The notes: generated from the sequence alone by a model not told the origin. A DNA stretch of 39,248 bases from Fibrobacteria bacterium GUT307 (GCA_001462235.1 LIUI01000092.1:1-39248), one strand, 5' to 3'. Shown: positions 30,027 through 39,222, counted from the stretch's first letter. A program made the numbers and translations.

Positions 30027-30115
30027 TTAGCAAAAAAATAGAAAAAAACGTCAACAATAGTTTGCAAAATTTGGGTAAAGGCGAAAATTGCTCAATAATA
30101 ATGTATAATTAGGGC

Positions 30116-30574
30116 ATGAATATATCTAAACTTTGGGAAGAAAATGCGGAATACGTGCTGAAAATTTGCATGCGTTATGTAGGCAATGCGGCGGCAGAAG
30201 ATATTCGCCAGGAAGTTTTTTTGAAGATAATCAAGAGCAAAAAGTCTTTCAATAAGCAGTCTGATGTGAAAACCTGGCTTTATTCAATAGCATTTCGCTG
30301 TTGCATAGATTATTACAGGGAAGTAAGAAAAGAGCGGCAGATTATGGAAGAGATGTTTCAAAATCAAGAGCTTTTTTTAAGCGACAGCCAAAACCCTGTT
30401 TGGAAGGTAAACGATATTTCCGAAATGCCTTGCCCGTTTTCGCAATTATTCGTAGAGCTTTACTACGGAGAGGATTGGAGCATGAGGGAAATTTCCACCG
30501 TTTTTGGGTTTAACCTAACTCAAGTCAAGAAAAAAATAAAGATAGGTGTGAAACATTTGCAGGGTATTATATAG
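30116..30574 (+). CDS. ECF-type sigma-70 family RNA polymerase sigma factor
   Basis: 'AAAEDIRQEVFLKIIKSKKSFNKQSDVKTWLYSIAFRCCIDYYREVRKER' (region 2) and region 4 HTH 'EDWSMREISTVFGFNLTQVKKKIKIGVKHLQ'. Confidence 0.88.
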   Translation: MNISKLWEENAEYVLKICMRYVGNAAAEDIRQEVFLKIIKSKKSFNKQSDVKTWLYSIAFRCCIDYYREVRKERQIMEEMFQNQELFLSDSQNPVWKVNDISEMPCPFSQLFVELYYGEDWSMREISTVFGFNLTQVKKKIKIGVKHLQGII

Positions 30575-31109
30575 GCTTCCTCATGCTATACGGATGCCCC
30601 GTTGCAATGTGATATGCAAGGCGTTCCCTAGCCTTTTCTAAAAATTTTATATACGCCTCGCTTTTGTAGTCCGGGTATGTCCAGTCAAAAGGGTGAAAAT
30701 GCCCGTTTTCAAAATAAAGGGTCACTTCTGCAAAGATGCCCTGCCCAAGATAAATTCTGTGCCGCTGGTCTTTGGTTGTTGCCAAAAAAAACTGCCCAAG
30801 GGTCATGTAGCCAGGGTCTAAATTAACCGCTCTGTTCCAGATTTTTTCCATCTCGTTGGTTTCCAGTTTTATGGCGGCAATGTTTTCTCGCTCAATTCTA
30901 TTTTCAAAGGATAAAAAAGAACGGAGAGGATTTTTGCCGAGTTCGTCCATATAATAATTTGTGTGAGCAAAAGGCACGGGCTGCATTTCCAAATCCACCG
31001 CCCCAAAACGCTCCGTGAGTTTTTGCCTAGCCTCTGCTGCAAGCTCCCCATTCGCAGCAAGAATGCCAACAATAAGCCTTACAGGTAAAGGAGTTTTGGG
31101 GATGCCCAT
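30567..31109 (-). CDS. DUF4416 family protein
   Basis: 'PVRLIVGILAANGELAAEARQKLTERFGAVDLEMQPVPFAHTNYYMDELG...NLDPGYMTLGQFFLATTKDQRHRIYLGQGIFAEVTLYFE'. Confidence 0.85.
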   Translation of the reverse strand: MGIPKTPLPVRLIVGILAANGELAAEARQKLTERFGAVDLEMQPVPFAHTNYYMDELGKNPLRSFLSFENRIERENIAAIKLETNEMEKIWNRAVNLDPGYMTLGQFFLATTKDQRHRIYLGQGIFAEVTLYFENGHFHPFDWTYPDYKSEAYIKFLEKARERLAYHIATGHPYSMRKPI

Positions 31110-31160
31110 CTTGCAAATCTAGTAATTTTTGGCTAAATCCACCAAAAACTGAAAAAATCC

Positions 31161-31189
31161 TTGACTTGATGCTGGAAATTTTCTATATT
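31161..31189 (+). promoter_or_regulatory. Sigma-70-like promoter for the epimerase/decarboxylase operon
   Basis: TTGACT (31161-31166), 17-nt spacer, TATATT (31184-31189). Confidence 0.8.
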
Positions 31190-31216
31190 TAGCAGAGTTC
31201 GTTAAAGAGGTGCAAA

Positions 31217-31624
31217 GTGATTAAGAAAATAGATCATATAGCTATAGCGGTTCCATCTATAGAAGAGGCTCGCGGCTATTATGAAAACGTGCTGGGCTTA
31301 AAACTAGACCACATTGAAGAGGTTGCGGAGCAAAAGGTTAAAACCGCTTTTTTTGATGTTGGCGGTGTTTGGATTGAACTCTTGGAACCCACCACCCCAG
31401 ACTCTACGGTGGCAAAATTTTTAGAAAATAACAAAGGAAAGGGCGGTTTGCACCACATTGCCTACGAAAGCGACAATGTTGCCCAAGAATTAACAGCCGC
31501 CGAGTCTAAGGGTGTAGCTCTTTTAGACAAAACACCTCGCAAAGGCGCAGGCAATATGAATATCGGCTTTTTGCACCCAAAATCCACAGGCGGAGCGTTA
31601 ACGGAGTTTTGCTCCCCAGCATAG
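31217..31624 (+). CDS. mce: Methylmalonyl-CoA epimerase
   Basis: VOC fold: 'KIDHIAIAVPSIEEARGYYENVLGLKLDHIEEVAEQKVKTAFFDVGGVWIELLEPT...GKGGLHHIAYES'; GTG start. Confidence 0.93.
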   Translation: MIKKIDHIAIAVPSIEEARGYYENVLGLKLDHIEEVAEQKVKTAFFDVGGVWIELLEPTTPDSTVAKFLENNKGKGGLHHIAYESDNVAQELTAAESKGVALLDKTPRKGAGNMNIGFLHPKSTGGALTEFCSPA

Positions 31625-31632
31625 AGGTTAAA

Positions 31633-33192
31633 ATGCCAATTCGCCCTGAATTATTAGAAGAACTTGATAAACGCCGCAAAGAAGCCAAACTAGGCGGTGG
31701 TGCAGATAAAATCGCAAAACGCCACGAAAAAGGGCAACTTTCCGCACGGGAAAGAGTAGAAGCCCTATTTGACAAAAACTCCTTTCAAGAAGCCGGTTTG
31801 CATGTTGACCAAGCAAAACCATCCGGCAAAAGGCTCCCCGGAGATGGCGTTATCACTGGAGTTGGCAATGTAGATGGCCGCCCTGTTGGGGTGTTTAGCC
31901 AAGATTTTACGGTTAGCGGCGGTTCCCTTTCTCAAATGCACGCTCAAAAAATCAGCGACCTTCAGGAGCAGGCTTGCGAACTAGGCCTTCCCATTGTTGG
32001 CATAAACGATTCCGGCGGTGCAAGAATTCAAGAAGGAATATGGGGGCTAAGCGGCTACGGTCATGTATTTTACCGCAATGTTCAAGCATCCGGCCTTGTT
32101 CCTCAAATTTCCATAATAGCCGGGCCTTGCGCAGGTGGCGGTGCATATAGCCCAGCTTTAACCGATTTTTTAATTCAAACTCGCAAAAACGCAGAAATGT
32201 ATATATGTGGTCCAAGCGTTATTAAAGCAGCTACAGGCCAAGAAGCCCCGGTAGAGCAATTTGGCACAGCAGAAGCCCACGCAAGCATAAGCGGAAACAT
32301 CCACTTTATCGCAGAAGACGACAAAGACGCCATATCAATCACCAAAAGATTGCTCAGCTTTTTGCCGTTAAACAATATGCTAAACCCGCCGCACATTTTG
32401 CCAGATACCATAGCAGAAACCAAAAACGAAAGCCTTAACCAGCTTGTGCCAGAAGATTCCAAAGCGGGCTTTGATGTTCACAAGGTAATAGAAGCTATTA
32501 CAGATAAAGGCGGGTGGCTGGAAGTCCAGAGAGATTTTGCAAAAAATATAGTTGTGGGTTTTGCCCGCATAGAAGGCATGGTTGCCGGCATAATCGCAAA
32601 TCAACCCGCAGTTAAGGCAGGTTGCCTAGATATAGACAGTTCAGACAAAGGCGCGAGATTTATCCGTTTTTGCAATGCTTTTAATATTCCCGTTGTGAAT
32701 TTAGTTGATGTTCCCGGTTTTATGCCCGGCCTTGCTCAAGAAAGAGGCGGCATAATAAGGCACGGCGCAAAAATGCTCTTTGCCTACGCTGCGGCAACCG
32801 TTCCAAAAATAACCCTTATAATGCGTAAAGCTTATGGTGGTTCTTACCTTGCAATGTGTTCCAAAGATATGGGTGCAGATTTTGTTTACGCTTGGCCCTG
32901 CGCAGAAATTGCGGTGATGGGTGCAGAGGGTGCAATTTCCGTTGTGTATAAAAAAGAGATAGATGCTGCAAAAACCGAAGGCGGCGAAGCCGCCGCAAAA
33001 GCAAAAAAAGCAGAACTCATTGAAAAATATCGCGATAAATTTGCAAGCCCTTGGCAAGCAGCAGAAACCAATATGATAACAGATGTAATAGAGCCGTCAG
33101 AAAGCAGATACCGCATTGCCTTGGCTTTGCGTTTTTCGCTAACCAAACGCTCTACACGCCCACCTAAAAAACATGGATTGATACCGCTATGA
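31633..33192 (+). CDS. mmdA: Methylmalonyl-CoA decarboxylase alpha subunit / carboxyltransferase
   Basis: 'RERVEALFDKNSFQEAG', 'GINDSGGARIQEGIWGLSGYGHVFYRNVQASGLVPQISIIAGPCAGGGAYSPALTDF'; ATG 31633. Confidence 0.92.
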   Translation: MPIRPELLEELDKRRKEAKLGGGADKIAKRHEKGQLSARERVEALFDKNSFQEAGLHVDQAKPSGKRLPGDGVITGVGNVDGRPVGVFSQDFTVSGGSLSQMHAQKISDLQEQACELGLPIVGINDSGGARIQEGIWGLSGYGHVFYRNVQASGLVPQISIIAGPCAGGGAYSPALTDFLIQTRKNAEMYICGPSVIKAATGQEAPVEQFGTAEAHASISGNIHFIAEDDKDAISITKRLLSFLPLNNMLNPPHILPDTIAETKNESLNQLVPEDSKAGFDVHKVIEAITDKGGWLEVQRDFAKNIVVGFARIEGMVAGIIANQPAVKAGCLDIDSSDKGARFIRFCNAFNIPVVNLVDVPGFMPGLAQERGGIIRHGAKMLFAYAAATVPKITLIMRKAYGGSYLAMCSKDMGADFVYAWPCAEIAVMGAEGAISVVYKKEIDAAKTEGGEAAAKAKKAELIEKYRDKFASPWQAAETNMITDVIEPSESRYRIALALRFSLTKRSTRPPKKHGLIPL

Positions 33193-33932
33193 TAGATTCA
33201 ACGCAAAATTCCGAAGAAGCACCTCCAATTCAGGAAGCACCTGCACCTTATGTTGTACCAGTACCACCGGCAGTACCGGCGGTTAAACAGGTTGGGCTTT
33301 CTCCGGTTTTGGATGTAAAAGACAAAAACGGCAAGCTAGTTGGGCATTACCAATGGGCTACCCATAAAGACGGTAAAGTGGACTCGCTGGTTGTGGTAAA
33401 GGTTGTTAAAGACCACGAAGGTAACGAGCAGGTTCTATACAAAACCTATTCCGAAAGTGCAATAGCCAAAAAGGTTATTGAAGAAGCTGCGGTAAATTCA
33501 GGAGTTAACGAAAACCTTTCTACCGTTAAACTCGGAGAAACATACAAAACCAAAGACGGCACAGTCTCTAAGTATGAAATTAACGATTTGCTCACATTTC
33601 AAGGCACCGGCTTTGTGCTTGTGCTTTGCGTTTTAGCCGGTTTGTGGGCTTTAATCTCTTTTGTTAGCTATGTTGTAAAAATCCTTGGTCTCGCAAAAGT
33701 AGAGGCACCAAAATCCGCTCCTGCTCCTGCCCAAGCAGCCGCTTCGCCTGCCGGGGCAAAAACAATTCATCCCGGTTTAAGCGATGAGCAATTTGTAGCA
33801 GTTATCAGCGCGGCAGCGGCTCACGCCCTTGGCGGGAAGCCCGTTAACGTTGTAAAATTCAGACCCCTTAACACAATGGACTGGACTTGGGCTATTCAAG
33901 GCAGAGTTTCGCTCCACACACACAAGGTTTAA
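33189..33932 (+). CDS. OadG/MmdD-like decarboxylase subunit with long N-terminal extension
   Basis: Single TM 'GFVLVLCVLAGLWALISFVSYVVKIL', Ala/Pro linker, C-terminal 'SDEQFVAVISAAAAHALGG'; in operon with mmdA, BCCP and beta subunit. Confidence 0.75.
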   Translation: MIDSTQNSEEAPPIQEAPAPYVVPVPPAVPAVKQVGLSPVLDVKDKNGKLVGHYQWATHKDGKVDSLVVVKVVKDHEGNEQVLYKTYSESAIAKKVIEEAAVNSGVNENLSTVKLGETYKTKDGTVSKYEINDLLTFQGTGFVLVLCVLAGLWALISFVSYVVKILGLAKVEAPKSAPAPAQAAASPAGAKTIHPGLSDEQFVAVISAAAAHALGGKPVNVVKFRPLNTMDWTWAIQGRVSLHTHKV

Positions 33933-33947
33933 CCAAAAGGAATAGTT

Positions 33948-34331
33948 ATGAAAACACTCCGCATCACTTTAGAAGGCAAAACTTACGATGTTGCCGTAGA
34001 AGTTCTTGGCGAAAACGCCGCACCCGCACCTGTTTCCATTGCACCCGTTGCATCTGCTCCGGCACCTGCACCTGCTTCTGCACCGGTTGCACCTGCACCT
34101 GCTCCCGCCTCCGCTGGGGCCGGATCTGTGTTAAGCCCAATGGCCGGCCAGGTTATGAAAATAAAGGTAGCCGTAGGCACCGCTGTTAGCGCAAACCAAG
34201 AGGTTGTGGTTTTGGAAGCCATGAAAATGGAAACTCCAATATTTGCACCCGCAGCGGGTACTGTTCAGGCAATAAGCGTGAAAGAAGGCGATGCCGTTGC
34301 AGAAGGCCAGGTTTTACTAACAATAAGCTAA
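33948..34331 (+). CDS. Biotin carboxyl carrier subunit of the decarboxylase
   Basis: Biotinylation motif 'VVVLEAMKMETPIFAPAAGTVQAI'; Ala/Pro-rich linker. Confidence 0.95.
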   Translation: MKTLRITLEGKTYDVAVEVLGENAAPAPVSIAPVASAPAPAPASAPVAPAPAPASAGAGSVLSPMAGQVMKIKVAVGTAVSANQEVVVLEAMKMETPIFAPAAGTVQAISVKEGDAVAEGQVLLTIS

Positions 34332-34343
34332 GGATGAGGTTTT

Positions 34344-34622
34344 ATGGCTTCTGCTTTTGAAGATAACGGGCTTGACAACTATACAATCACCATACATTTA
34401 ATTTCTGGTGAAAAGATAAGGTTTTATTTCAAAGCCGATGTTGTGAAAGCAAAAGAAGAGTATGTTCGCTTGTGCAGAAAAATGGAATCTGAAAATAAGT
34501 TCATATACATAATGAAGTATGGCAAACTTATGTTTATTCCAACGGCACATATTGAACTTGTTATTTTAGATAATCCTAGCAAAATAGATGCTTCGGCGCA
34601 AAGTAGAATTGAAAACGGATAA
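34344..34622 (+). CDS. Small hypothetical protein (92 aa) inside the decarboxylase operon
   Basis: Continuous ORF between carrier and beta subunits with GATGAGG-type RBS. Confidence 0.65.
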   Translation: MASAFEDNGLDNYTITIHLISGEKIRFYFKADVVKAKEEYVRLCRKMESENKFIYIMKYGKLMFIPTAHIELVILDNPSKIDASAQSRIENG

Positions 34623-34642
34623 AATTTGGAAAAGAGGACAAA

Positions 34643-35791
34643 ATGGAAGTAGTCAGAGATATGGTAGCCAACATGGGTTTTAGTTCAATAACAAACTCAA
34701 TGTTGATAATGTGGGTAGTGGCAAGCGTGCTTCTATACCTTGGTATTAAAAAAGAGTTTGAACCGCTTTTGCTGGTGCCTATTGCCTTTGGCTCTCTTTT
34801 AACAAATTTGCCAACCCGTCTTTTTTACGATGGCGGCTGGAATGTTCAAGGTATGTTTGTTCCCATTGAGGGGCTTTACTACTATATTAGCCAAGGCGTT
34901 CAGCTTGAACTGTTCCCCCCTATCATATTCTTGGGCGTTGGTGCTTTGACGGATTTTGGCCCCTTAATTGCCAACCCTCGCACTTTGCTTTTGGGTGGTG
35001 CGGCACAGCTTGGCGTTCTCTTTACGGCTTTTGTAGCAGTTTCTAGCGGGATATTTACCCTTGGCGAGGCGGCGAGCATTGGCATTATAGGTGGTGCAGA
35101 CGGCCCCACCTCCATATTCCTCTCTAATAAACTGGCAAAGCATTTGCTAGGCCCCATAGCGGTTGCGGCATATACTTACATGGCTTTGGTTCCCTTAATT
35201 CAGCCGCCTATTATGAAATTGATGACAACGGAAAAAGAACGCAAAATAAGAATGAAATCTCTTAGACCGGTTAGCCGTTTGGAAAAAATTGTCTTTGCAT
35301 TGGTTGTTATGACATTCTGCATAATAATTGTTCCGGATGTTTCTGCTCTTATAGCTATGTTAATGCTCGGCAACCTACTCAAGGAATGCGGCGTTGTTGA
35401 CAGATTGGTAAAGGCATCTCAAAACGAAATTATAAATGTTGTTACCATTTTCTTAGGGACAAGCGTAGGCATGACCATGCAAGCAGATTTATTCCTGCGT
35501 CCAACCACAATTATGATTATAGCCCTTGGCATTGTAGCTTTTGGAGTTAGCACCACAGGCGGTTTGCTGTTTGCCAAGATAATGAATATTCTTTCCCCTA
35601 AAAACCCGGTTAATCCTTTGATAGGTTCGGCTGGGGTTAGCGCAGTGCCTATGGCGGCCAGAGTAAGCCAAGTTGTAGGTGCCAAATACGACCCACAAAA
35701 CTTCCTTTTAATGCACGCCATGGGTCCAAATGTGGCAGGCGTTATTGGAACGGCTGTTGCGGCGGGGTATTTTATAAGCAAACTGGGGTGA
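34643..35791 (+). CDS. Sodium-ion-translocating decarboxylase beta subunit (OadB/MmdB)
   Basis: Polytopic; 'FLGVGALTDFGPLIANPRTLLLGGAAQLGVLFTAF', 'GIIGGADGPTSIFLSNKLA', 'GVSAVPMAARVSQVVG'. Confidence 0.95.
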   Translation: MEVVRDMVANMGFSSITNSMLIMWVVASVLLYLGIKKEFEPLLLVPIAFGSLLTNLPTRLFYDGGWNVQGMFVPIEGLYYYISQGVQLELFPPIIFLGVGALTDFGPLIANPRTLLLGGAAQLGVLFTAFVAVSSGIFTLGEAASIGIIGGADGPTSIFLSNKLAKHLLGPIAVAAYTYMALVPLIQPPIMKLMTTEKERKIRMKSLRPVSRLEKIVFALVVMTFCIIIVPDVSALIAMLMLGNLLKECGVVDRLVKASQNEIINVVTIFLGTSVGMTMQADLFLRPTTIMIIALGIVAFGVSTTGGLLFAKIMNILSPKNPVNPLIGSAGVSAVPMAARVSQVVGAKYDPQNFLLMHAMGPNVAGVIGTAVAAGYFISKLG

Positions 35792-36798
35792 TGCGTACTG
35801 CAACGCTATATTTGCTTCTGTTTTTTGCCTTTTCTCATGGTTATTTTGGCAAAGAAAATGAAGGTTTGGCCGTTTTTGGCTGGGCCTTGCTTTTGCAAAG
35901 CCCGCGTACTGCTGCTTTAGAAGGTTCTGCTTCTGCGTTGCAATCGCAGGATTTTGGAGCCGTTCTCATGAACCCTGCCTTGCTGCAAGGAGAAGGCTTT
36001 GGAGCGGGGATTTCTTGGCAGGGCGGAGATTTAACGAATAATCAGGGAATTGCGGCTATTTCGCATTCGCTTTCCGTACTCGGAATTGAGGGAAGAATGC
36101 AGCACACTTATGGTGTTGTAGATAACGGCAATGTTACGCACCTAGACGAGAGCGGCGAAGAAACAGGCATTACCAGCCGTCCCATAGCCCAGTATTATGC
36201 AATTACCGCAGCATTTCCATTAAAGCATTACAAATTTGGCATTACAGGCAGGTATTTATGGGATAGATTGTCAGAAAATGATGCGAAGATTGGAATTGAC
36301 GGTGCACAGGTTGGAATGGGGCTTGCTATGGATTGGGGGCTTTTATGGAATTCAAGTTCCACTCGCTATGGCTTTGCTTTAATGGGGCGGCATTTGGGTG
36401 CCCAGTTCCGCCCTTATGTTAAAGGCGGGGTTAATGGCTATGCCCTTGCTTCTGAACTTGCGGTAAGCACGTTTTGGCGGGCAAACCAAGATCTCACTTG
36501 GCTTTTGGAATGTTCTGCACCGCGCTATTCCCCTGTAGCAGGAAAATTGGGATTGGAATATCGCTTTTCTGAGCCTTTATTCATAAGAGCGGGTATGCAG
36601 AGAGATGTGATAGATGTTGCACGTTTTGTCCGTTCTCTTTTTGACAGCGATGAAAAATCTACCAAAGTGGGTTATTACCGTTTATTTTCTGCTGGGGCAG
36701 GTTATAGACTTTGGAATTTTGCGCTGGATTACAGCTATAGCATGTTAATTGAGGGAATGGGAAGCGAACATAGAGTTGGATTAAGTGGAGCTTTTTAA
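35788..36798 (+). CDS. Hypothetical outer-membrane protein (PorV/PorQ-like)
   Basis: Signal peptide; 'SPRTAALEGSASALQSQDFGAVLMNPALLQGEG' resembles the PorV/UPF0164 start; beta-barrel pattern. Confidence 0.55.
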   Translation: MMRTATLYLLLFFAFSHGYFGKENEGLAVFGWALLLQSPRTAALEGSASALQSQDFGAVLMNPALLQGEGFGAGISWQGGDLTNNQGIAAISHSLSVLGIEGRMQHTYGVVDNGNVTHLDESGEETGITSRPIAQYYAITAAFPLKHYKFGITGRYLWDRLSENDAKIGIDGAQVGMGLAMDWGLLWNSSSTRYGFALMGRHLGAQFRPYVKGGVNGYALASELAVSTFWRANQDLTWLLECSAPRYSPVAGKLGLEYRFSEPLFIRAGMQRDVIDVARFVRSLFDSDEKSTKVGYYRLFSAGAGYRLWNFALDYSYSMLIEGMGSEHRVGLSGAF

Positions 36799-36801
36799 CA
36801 G

Positions 36802-37548
36802 ATGTATTCAAATTTTTACAATGAGAAAAACGATTTCTTTTTTATAATGGCGGTTTCGCTTTCATTTCATTTTTTAATTGTAGCCGCTTTGCTTATAGTA
36901 ATATGGTTAAAGCCACCAAGGGAAAATCCACCCCCCATACCTTTTTTTGAGATGGTAAATGTAGCCCCGCCCCCACCAACTCAAAAGCGAGCACCAGACC
37001 CAGTCCCGGAACCCAAGCCAGAACCAATTCCGGAGCCACTTCCTGCCCCGACCCCCATTCCAAAACCGAATCTAAAACCGGAGCCAAAACCCGTTCCCAA
37101 GCCTATACCTGTTCCGCAACCACCGCCTACGCCTAAGCCTGCAACTCCAGCCCCGGCAGAACCCGCTCCGGCTCCTTCAATGGATATGCCTATGGATTTG
37201 CCCTCTGATGTTAAAAAACCGGATATGGATATGCCGGCAGTAAGAACCATTGGCAATATAACTATGGATTCGCAGTTGCAAGCATATTTGAGCAGGCTTG
37301 TAACGCTTTTATATCAAAACTTTAACCCACCCGCAGGGACGGAAATCAAAAGAGGAACAAAATCCACCGTGCAGTTTCAAATAGCCAGAAACGGCGAAAT
37401 TAGCGAGGTAGTTTTGCGTTCGTCTTCGGGAAATGCCGTATGGGACAGGCTTGCTATGAGGGCAGTTCAAATAACAAAGCCGCCACCGCTTCCACCTAGT
37501 TACACAGCAGAAAATTTGCCTTTGTTTTTTGATTTTAGGGAAAAATAA
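36802..37548 (+). CDS. TonB/TolA-like energy transducer
   Basis: N-terminal TM, long Pro-Lys/Glu-Pro linker, C-terminal 'TVQFQIARNGEISEVVLRSSSGNAVWDRLAMRAVQITKPPPLPP'. Confidence 0.85.
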   Translation: MYSNFYNEKNDFFFIMAVSLSFHFLIVAALLIVIWLKPPRENPPPIPFFEMVNVAPPPPTQKRAPDPVPEPKPEPIPEPLPAPTPIPKPNLKPEPKPVPKPIPVPQPPPTPKPATPAPAEPAPAPSMDMPMDLPSDVKKPDMDMPAVRTIGNITMDSQLQAYLSRLVTLLYQNFNPPAGTEIKRGTKSTVQFQIARNGEISEVVLRSSSGNAVWDRLAMRAVQITKPPPLPPSYTAENLPLFFDFREK

Positions 37549-37557
37549 TTCTATATT
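37529..37557 (+). promoter_or_regulatory. Sigma-70-like promoter inside the end of the tonB-like gene
   Basis: TTGATT (37529-37534), 17-nt spacer, TATATT (37552-37557). Confidence 0.6.
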
Positions 37558-37578
37558 CACTAGGTACAAAGGCACAGT

Positions 37579-37896
37579 ATGCGTAAGATAAACGTTAAAG
37601 CGGTTAAAGATGGAATGGTTTTGGCAGAGCCGTTGAAGAATGCCCATGGGGGGCTTCTTTTAGAAAAAGGGACTGCTTTAACCGAGACCCTTGCTACAAG
37701 GCTTGCTCGTTTAGGAGTTTCCAGAGTTTGTATTGAAGGAGATCCGGAACCGGGAGAAGAAAACGCTTCTATTGCGCAAGCAAGCGAAATAAAAAAAATA
37801 CCTTTGGAAAAACTCTTTGAAGGAAAAATTGTAAATAATTCCATGCAAAAGATTTATGAGGCCCTAACAAGGCACAAGGAATTGGAAGGTGGCTGA
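37579..37896 (+). CDS. Small protein resembling the N-terminal domain (DUF3391-like) of HD-GYP proteins
   Basis: 'INVKAVKDGMVLAEPLKNAHGGLLLEKGTALTETLATRLARLGVSRVCIEGD'; overlaps the HDOD gene. Confidence 0.55.
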   Translation: MRKINVKAVKDGMVLAEPLKNAHGGLLLEKGTALTETLATRLARLGVSRVCIEGDPEPGEENASIAQASEIKKIPLEKLFEGKIVNNSMQKIYEALTRHKELEGG

Positions 37897-38746
37897 AAAA
37901 CGAATTGAACATTTAATTAAAAATATTGGCGAATTACCCACAATTCCAAGCGTATTTTTTACAGTAAATAAAATGCTATCTGACCCTCGCACGTCTGCGA
38001 TTGATGTTGGGCAGGCAATATCCAGCGACCAAGTAATAGCATCAAAGGTTTTGAAATTGGCAAATAGCGCATTTTACGGTTTTGCCGGCAAGGTGAATAC
38101 AGTTCCGCACGCAATTGCTGTTTTAGGTTTTAACGCAACAAAAAATGTAGTGCTTACAACCAGCATTTTAAAAACTCTAAATTTAAAAACTCCCATAGAA
38201 GGTTTTAGCCTTGGTGCTTTTTGGAAACATTCTGCAGCGGTAGGAGCCATAGCAAGGTTAACAGCCGCAGAAGTTTATCCGCAAAAACGGGAAGAAGCCT
38301 TTGTTGCTGGGCTTTTGCACGATATTGGCAAGTTCATTTTGGCAATTTGCGCTCCGGAAGATTTTGCGAATTGTGTGAACCACGCTGTGAGCAAGGGCTG
38401 TTTATTTTTGGATGCAGAAAAAGAAATACTGGGAATTTGCCACACCGATATAGCCGCTTTGATAAACAGAAAATGGAATTTACCCGCAGAGATTGCAGCC
38501 GTAATAACAAACCATCACAGAGACACAGGCATACCAAGCGAATACGCCAAACTTATTGCCGTTATTAAGCTAGCAGATATTTTAGCCAGAGCTTTGCAAT
38601 TAGGATATGCCTGCGATTATTCCATACCCATTATAGAAGACGATGCTTTTGCATTGCTTGGCATTACTCCAAAAAATCTGGATACTATTTTAGCCGGCAG
38701 CTACGATGCTTTGCAAAATACTTTGGATTTTATAAGCATGGATTAG
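37889..38746 (+). CDS. HDOD-domain protein
   Basis: 'IGELPTIPSVFFTVNKMLSDPRTSAIDVGQAISSDQVIASKVLKLANSAFYGF', 'FVAGLLHDIGKFIL'; GTG start. Confidence 0.92.
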   Translation: MAEKRIEHLIKNIGELPTIPSVFFTVNKMLSDPRTSAIDVGQAISSDQVIASKVLKLANSAFYGFAGKVNTVPHAIAVLGFNATKNVVLTTSILKTLNLKTPIEGFSLGAFWKHSAAVGAIARLTAAEVYPQKREEAFVAGLLHDIGKFILAICAPEDFANCVNHAVSKGCLFLDAEKEILGICHTDIAALINRKWNLPAEIAAVITNHHRDTGIPSEYAKLIAVIKLADILARALQLGYACDYSIPIIEDDAFALLGITPKNLDTILAGSYDALQNTLDFISMD

Positions 38747-38754
38747 GGGGGTTT

Positions 38755-39222
38755 TTGAGCCAAACCGTTATGATGGGCATTGACCCCGGCAGTTATGCAA
38801 CGGGTTTTGCTTTTTTGAGTTTAACGGGGAATAAGGCTTCGGTTTTGGATTACGGGGTTATTCGCCCTCAAAAAAACACGGAACTCATTTTTAGAATAGG
38901 GCATATAGTTGATGAGTTGGAAAAACTGATTTTAAAATACAAGCCCGTTGCATTTTGCATGGAAAAAGCGTTTTTTGCAAAGAATGCAAACAGCGCGCTG
39001 GTTTTGGGGCATATTCGCGGGGCAGTGATGGCTCTAGGTTTTAAGCACGATTTGATATTTTCAGAAAAAAGCCCTCGTTCGGTTAAGCAGGCAGTTACAG
39101 GGAACGGGGCGGCCAGCAAGGAACAAGTTTCAAATATGATGAGCAGGCTTTTGGGCATTCAAAACGCAAATTGCCTTGATGCAAGCGATGCCCTAGCCAT
39201 TGCATGGGCAGGGTTATTTTAA
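38755..39222 (+). CDS. ruvC: Crossover junction endodeoxyribonuclease RuvC
   Basis: 'MGIDPGSYATGFAFL', 'MEKAFFAKNANSALVLGHIRGAVM', 'LDASDALAIAWA'; TTG start. Confidence 0.92.
   Translation: MSQTVMMGIDPGSYATGFAFLSLTGNKASVLDYGVIRPQKNTELIFRIGHIVDELEKLILKYKPVAFCMEKAFFAKNANSALVLGHIRGAVMALGFKHDLIFSEKSPRSVKQAVTGNGAASKEQVSNMMSRLLGIQNANCLDASDALAIAWAGLF

Noticed and set aside
36960-37200. Repetitive CCxAAxCC-rich tract
   Set aside because: Explained by the Pro-rich linker of the TonB/TolA-like protein; not a separate repeat element.
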